Positions 33,183 to 36,087 of a stretch of DNA of 36,087 bases are shown here, one piece after another (position 1 is the first letter of the stretch; every line of letters starts with the position of its first letter). The position numbers and the translations under genes were made by a program. This stretch comes from an uncultured Cyclobacteriaceae bacterium (GTDB lineage Bacteria > Bacteroidota > Bacteroidia > Cytophagales > Cyclobacteriaceae): NCBI GenBank assembly GCA_937146645.1, contig CAKZRQ010000033.1, forward strand, positions 1 to 36,087. The letters run 5' to 3'. The notes under the pieces were generated by a model, which made no database searches, was not told the origin of the DNA, and saw nothing but the letters and a program-made list of their open reading frames with translations.

Positions 33183-34603
33183 ATTCACTTATCAATTATC
33201 TATGGGAGTTTAGTCTTGTTCTCATCATTTGTTGGGGATTCTATAAGCTTGTTCTTGAGAGACTTACCTTTTTTGAATTAAACAGAAGCTTTCTTATTGG
33301 GGCCTTGCTATTGGCTTTGGTAACTCCGCTTTTATCTTTCAATTTTTTCATAGGGTCGGAATTAATTCGAGACATGACATTGCCGACTGTCTTCATTGGA
33401 GAAGAAACCAAGGCTCCGACTTTCTGGGAGTCATTAACCTGGCAAGAAATTCTTCTTTCTGTTTATGGAGTAGGTTTTGTCTTTGCTTTGATTCATTTCC
33501 TTGTTGGATTTGTTAAGTCGATTTTATTGCTTAGATCCGCTAAGAGAATCAAAACTGAAAAGGTGACTTTTGCCATCCATGGCGGATTTCAGCCAGCCTC
33601 CTTCTTTCATTACATTTTGCTTCCAGAGTTCAAGCCTGATGATGCTGAACAAAGACAAATAATTCTCCATGAATCTATTCATGTAGATAAAAAGCATAGT
33701 ATCGATTTATTGCTTGTGCAGATTGCAAAGGTTGTTTTGTGGTTCAATCCTGTAGTCTATCTGTTCGAACAATCACTTCGAGAAGTGCATGAATTTCAAG
33801 CTGACCAAGGGGTCACACAATCTTATTCCTCTTTTGATTATTCACGGTTGCTAGTTCGTTTGGTCTCGGGCCAAAAGAATATCCAGTGCATCCATCATTT
33901 CAGTCAATTTCAAACCAAAAAGAGGATTATCATGATGAACAAAGAAAAATCAAATCAAAACCAAAAGGGTCGCTTCCTGATGGCCATTCCCTTAGCTGCT
34001 GTATTGATCTTCGCATTTGCCTGCGAACAGGAAATAGAGGAATCAATGCCGACGGTTATTGAGGAAACATCTGCGATTCAACCTAATTCAGGGGAAACAA
34101 TTGTATTAGAAAATACTGATTCTGAGTCGGTTGTCATAGAGGAGATTGGATCTTATGCGGATGAGGTTTTTGATGTGGTCGAAGAAGCTCCACAGCCAGA
34201 TGGTGGAATGGAAGGTTGGGTAGAATATTTGACTTCAAATTTAAAGTATCCGAAGCAAGCCCGCAGAATGGGAATAGAAGGTATGGTGATCGTACAGTTC
34301 ATTGTGAATGAAGATGGATCCATTTCAGATGCAGAGGTGATTAAAGGAATTGGTGCGGGATGCGATGCTGAAGCACTTCGCGTGGTTCAAGAAGCCAATA
34401 ATTGGCAACCAGGGATTCAGGGAGGTAGGGAAGTGCGAACACGTTTAAACCTACCTATAAGCTTCAAACTAGGTTCTGATAATAAAGGAGTGAGCTCATT
34501 GGGATTATATCAACATGAGTTCGCTGGATTCGAATTGTCACCGACTGGCTTAAAACCAGCTGAAGCTTTTGTTCAACCAATGGTTGGAAAAGGTAAATGT
34601 TAA
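33179..34603 (+). CDS. M56 (BlaR1-like) membrane peptidase fused to a TonB C-terminal domain
   Basis: A 474-aa protein. There are three N-terminal membrane helices (about 8-24, 37-56 and 92-116), then the M56 zinc-peptidase site ILHESIHVDKKHSID with His164, Glu165 and His168 and a downstream HEFQAD glutamate region. A fourth membrane helix is at 266-281 (FLMAIPLAAVLIFAFAC), then a linker and a TonB C-terminal domain at about 340-440 (KYPKQARRMGIEGMVIVQF and GIGAGCDAEALRVV). In BlaR1 the outer domain is a penicillin sensor; here a TonB-like domain takes that place, as in many Bacteroidota M56 proteins. It probably senses an envelope signal and cleaves the BlaI partner. Cys282 right after the helix looks lipobox-like, and an internal start may exist at 33932. 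Confidence 0.9.
   Translation: MNSLINYLWEFSLVLIICWGFYKLVLERLTFFELNRSFLIGALLLALVTPLLSFNFFIGSELIRDMTLPTVFIGEETKAPTFWESLTWQEILLSVYGVGFVFALIHFLVGFVKSILLLRSAKRIKTEKVTFAIHGGFQPASFFHYILLPEFKPDDAEQRQIILHESIHVDKKHSIDLLLVQIAKVVLWFNPVVYLFEQSLREVHEFQADQGVTQSYSSFDYSRLLVRLVSGQKNIQCIHHFSQFQTKKRIIMMNKEKSNQNQKGRFLMAIPLAAVLIFAFACEQEIEESMPTVIEETSAIQPNSGETIVLENTDSESVVIEEIGSYADEVFDVVEEAPQPDGGMEGWVEYLTSNLKYPKQARRMGIEGMVIVQFIVNEDGSISDAEVIKGIGAGCDAEALRVVQEANNWQPGIQGGREVRTRLNLPISFKLGSDNKGVSSLGLYQHEFAGFELSPTGLKPAEAFVQPMVGKGKC
33932..34603 (+). other. Possible internal translation start giving a TonB-domain lipoprotein
   Basis: AGAGGA at 33921-33926 stands five bases before an in-frame ATG at 33932 (and eight before a second at 33935). 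From there the product would begin with a basic stretch, a hydrophobic segment and a lipobox-like AFAC, then carry only the TonB domain. The AGAGGA may be coincidental, since the same segment serves as helix 4 of the full protein. Confidence 0.3.
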
Positions 34604-34632
34604 ACCAATTAAACACTATAAATCAATACAAA

Positions 34633-35043
34633 ATGAAAACTAAATCAACTATTAAATTTTCTTTTTTCGGGCTGTTAATCGCAGGATTCTTCATGCTTTC
34701 TCCACAGCAGGTACAGGCTCAATCAAATGAAAAAGTATACCAAGAGGTAGATGTTATGCCTGAATATCCAGGAGGAATGGAAGGTCTTGTGGAATTTATG
34801 GTGGATAATATGAAATATCCAAAGCAAGCAAAAAAAGCAGGTGTTGAAGGGACGGTTTATGTTAAATTCCATGTGGAGAAAGATGGATCTGTTAGTAACG
34901 CTGAAGTGGTAAAAGGAATTGGTGGAGGCTGTGATGCTGAAGCTTTAAGGATGGTGAATGAAATGCAAAACTGGTCACCTGGCAAAAAAGATGGCAAGGC
35001 TGTAATCACCCAGCTCAATCTGCCAGTGAAGTTTGCCTTGTAA
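34633..35043 (+). CDS. Secreted single TonB C-terminal domain protein
   Basis: A 136-aa protein. The start is ATG at 34633, which opens a proper signal peptide (MKTKSTIKFSFFGLLIAGFF, cut near VQAQS); a frame from 34597 would overlap the M56 gene and spoil it. The mature part is one TonB C-terminal domain: YPGGMEGLVEFMVDNMKYPK, then GVEGTVYVKFHVEKDGSVSN, then GIGGGCDAEALRMV and LNLPVKFAL. About 55 of 91 aligned residues are identical to the domain at the end of the preceding M56 protein, so the two are paralogues. It lacks the membrane anchor of a true TonB and so cannot by itself link to ExbBD. A strong terminator follows. Confidence 0.9.
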   Translation: MKTKSTIKFSFFGLLIAGFFMLSPQQVQAQSNEKVYQEVDVMPEYPGGMEGLVEFMVDNMKYPKQAKKAGVEGTVYVKFHVEKDGSVSNAEVVKGIGGGCDAEALRMVNEMQNWSPGKKDGKAVITQLNLPVKFAL

Positions 35044-35069
35044 AATATTAAGAGGAAAAGAAGAAAATG

Positions 35070-35097
35070 CTCCCGACAGTGTCGGGAGTTTTTTTTT
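35070..35097 (+). terminator. Rho-independent terminator after the TonB-domain gene
   Basis: The stem CTCCCGAC with GTCGGGAG (35070-35077 with 35081-35088), a three-base loop and nine Ts. It ends the BlaI/M56/TonB unit. Confidence 0.92.
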
Positions 35098-35124
35098 ATC
35101 TTCAAATTATAAAACCACCATAAA

Positions 35125-35556
35125 ATGAAGATATCCCAACCCTTAGCCTCCAAGGCCGCAGCAGCCTTACTTTTATTTTTTGTATTTGCCTGTGGACCAA
35201 GCAATAAGGAGTTAATCGTAGGGACCTGGACCGGTACCGATTTTTCATTTGAGCAAACCGAGGGGCCAGATTTGGCTGATTTGGTGAAAGGAGGGGAGAA
35301 GCTTCATATTAATGGGAAACTTATTCTGGAGCAGACCGGCACCTATATTATCTCTACCGCTGATGATGTGATCAATGGAAAAGGAACCTGGGAAATCAAA
35401 GGGGATGAATTCACCATGATTGATGAACAGGACAATGAGGTCGTGTACGAGATCATAGATTTATCCGAAGCAGAAATGACAACGCTCCATGAAGTAAAAA
35501 TGGAGACTCCACTGGGAAACCTTGCGGGCAAAATCACCTTAACCTATAAGAAATAA
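35125..35556 (+). CDS. Small lipocalin-like lipoprotein
   Basis: A 143-aa protein with a lipoprotein signal peptide ending in LFFVFAC, cut before the Cys. The mature part begins with LIVGTWTGTDFSF, the GxW start of a lipocalin-like barrel, and continues as regular beta strands: KLHINGKLILEQTGTYIIS, GTWEIKGDEFTMID, NEVVYEIIDLSEAEMTTLHE and GKITLTYKK. This fits the lipocalin-like families common in Bacteroidota lipoproteins, whose ligands are mostly unknown. It lies 28 bases after the terminator of the TonB-domain gene, so it is probably expressed separately. A hairpin shared with the convergent cold-shock gene follows. Confidence 0.78.
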   Translation: MKISQPLASKAAAALLLFFVFACGPSNKELIVGTWTGTDFSFEQTEGPDLADLVKGGEKLHINGKLILEQTGTYIISTADDVINGKGTWEIKGDEFTMIDEQDNEVVYEIIDLSEAEMTTLHEVKMETPLGNLAGKITLTYKK

Positions 35557-35558
35557 AA

Positions 35559-35578
35559 AAACCGGCCTAAGCCGGTTT
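35559..35578. terminator. Bidirectional terminator
   Basis: The stem AAACCGGC with GCCGGTTT (35559-35566 with 35571-35578) and a CTAA loop. On the minus strand it runs into eight Ts, on the plus strand into CATTTTATT. It serves the convergent lipoprotein and cold-shock genes. Confidence 0.82.
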
Positions 35579-35582
35579 CATT

Positions 35583-36032
35583 TTATTCTACTAGTTTGAC
35601 ATTTACGGCGTTCATGCCTTTCATGCCTTTTTCTAAATCGTAGGTAACTTTATCTCCTTCGTCTACTTCGTCGATAAGGCCGTTGACATGGAAAAAGTAT
35701 TTGTCTCCAGTTCCTGATTCGATGATGAATCCAAAGCCCTTGGCGGTATTGAAGAAATCGATTTTTCCAGTTCTAATCGTCTCTTCTTCCTCTTCTCTTC
35801 TCGGAATTCCGATTTCAATACTTTCAGCTTCGATCTTGGTAGGCTTTTTCTCTGGATCTGGTGGGGTGTCAGTAATATTCCCAAACTCGTCCACGTAAGC
35901 CATCATGTTATCGAGAGTACCTTTTTTGGCTTGCTCTTTACGCTCCTCTCGGCGCTCCATCTTCTCTTTGGCCTTCTTCTGTCGTTTTTTTTCTCTTTCT
36001 TTTTTGTTAAATGTTTCTTGTGATCTGCCCAT
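35583..36032 (-). CDS. Cold-shock-domain protein with long charged N-terminal extension
   Basis: A 149-aa protein. The C-terminal cold-shock domain (about 85-149) has GKIDFFNTAKGFGFII (RNP1 KGFGFI) and KYFFHVNGL (RNP2), then EGDKVTYDLEKGMKGMNAVN, the standard five-stranded RNA- or DNA-binding fold. The first 40 residues are almost wholly Lys, Arg, Glu and Gln (NKKEREKKRQKKAKEKMERR), likely a helical, RNA-contacting arm. An acidic linker with EIGIPRREEEEE joins the two. This long form is about twice the length of CspA and is seen in Bacteroidota. It probably acts as an RNA chaperone. It starts 55 bases from the window end, where I see no clear promoter. Confidence 0.9.
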   Translation of the reverse strand: MGRSQETFNKKEREKKRQKKAKEKMERREERKEQAKKGTLDNMMAYVDEFGNITDTPPDPEKKPTKIEAESIEIGIPRREEEEETIRTGKIDFFNTAKGFGFIIESGTGDKYFFHVNGLIDEVDEGDKVTYDLEKGMKGMNAVNVKLVE

Positions 36033-36087
36033 TAAATTTGGTTAGGATAAAGGATGAATAAACGGAAAAGCTCTATCGCCTTGCCTT

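Noticed and set aside
32808..34603. Beta-lactam resistance operon (blaI-blaR1)
   Set aside because: The sensor carries a TonB domain rather than a penicillin-binding domain, and there is no beta-lactamase gene nearby.

Overview
The window looks like ordinary chromosome from a Bacteroidota species, most likely of the Cytophagales (Cyclobacteriaceae/Algoriphagus type). The evidence is gene content: a split MetH, a TonB receptor paired with a DUF4249 lipoprotein, an M56-TonB fusion, Bat proteins, YwqK repeats and a merR-dprA pair. Several intergenic gaps also carry the Bacteroidota -7 promoter motif TAnnTTTG, and Shine-Dalgarno sequences are generally weak. I see no rRNA, tRNA, CRISPR array, insertion sequence or phage gene. 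The genus assignment is inference.

Layout. 1-842: the N-terminal part of aceK (isocitrate dehydrogenase kinase/phosphatase), cut by the window edge. 843-1194: a gap with a candidate small RNA or attenuator (promoter, dyad, perfect terminator). 1195-3380: a Nudix CoA-pyrophosphatase-like gene, a DUF819 membrane protein and a small thioredoxin-like [2Fe-2S] ferredoxin, closed by a terminator shared with a convergent YbjQ-family gene. 3875-7567: a hybrid PAS histidine kinase/response regulator and an exported, probably outer-membrane protein of unknown function. 7625-12487: a SAM-I riboswitch with an exact -7 element, then the methionine operon metH (homocysteine half), metH (folate/B12/activation part) and metF. 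12496-13749: a PLP aminotransferase of class V with a Tat-like leader. 13850-15840: an ECF sigma factor, an RskA-type anti-sigma factor and a fasciclin protein, an arrangement that recalls mycobacterial SigK/RskA/MPT70. 15939-17344: HMG-CoA lyase and a PepSY-type membrane protein.

17341-27076 is mostly on the minus strand: dprA behind a merR gene, rsmE, a DEAD-box helicase with a DbpA-type RNA-binding tail, the overlapping set purC-STAS-rnz-yhhQ, a YwqK repeat protein and a thiolase. The thiolase lies just downstream of a partial Bat cluster (27100-29304: VWA protein, TPR protein and a Gln/Glu-rich protein).

29439-35556 is a plus-strand envelope block: a TonB-dependent receptor with its DUF4249 lipoprotein, then a BlaI-type repressor preceded by a nested palindromic operator, an M56 (BlaR1-like) peptidase fused to a TonB C-terminal domain, a secreted stand-alone TonB domain clearly paralogous to that fusion, and a small lipocalin-like lipoprotein. 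The window ends with a cold-shock-domain protein on the minus strand.

Most genes are housekeeping genes of known families. The least explained parts are the BlaI/M56-TonB/TonB module with its operator, the sigma/anti-sigma/fasciclin unit, and the candidate small RNA near position 1000.
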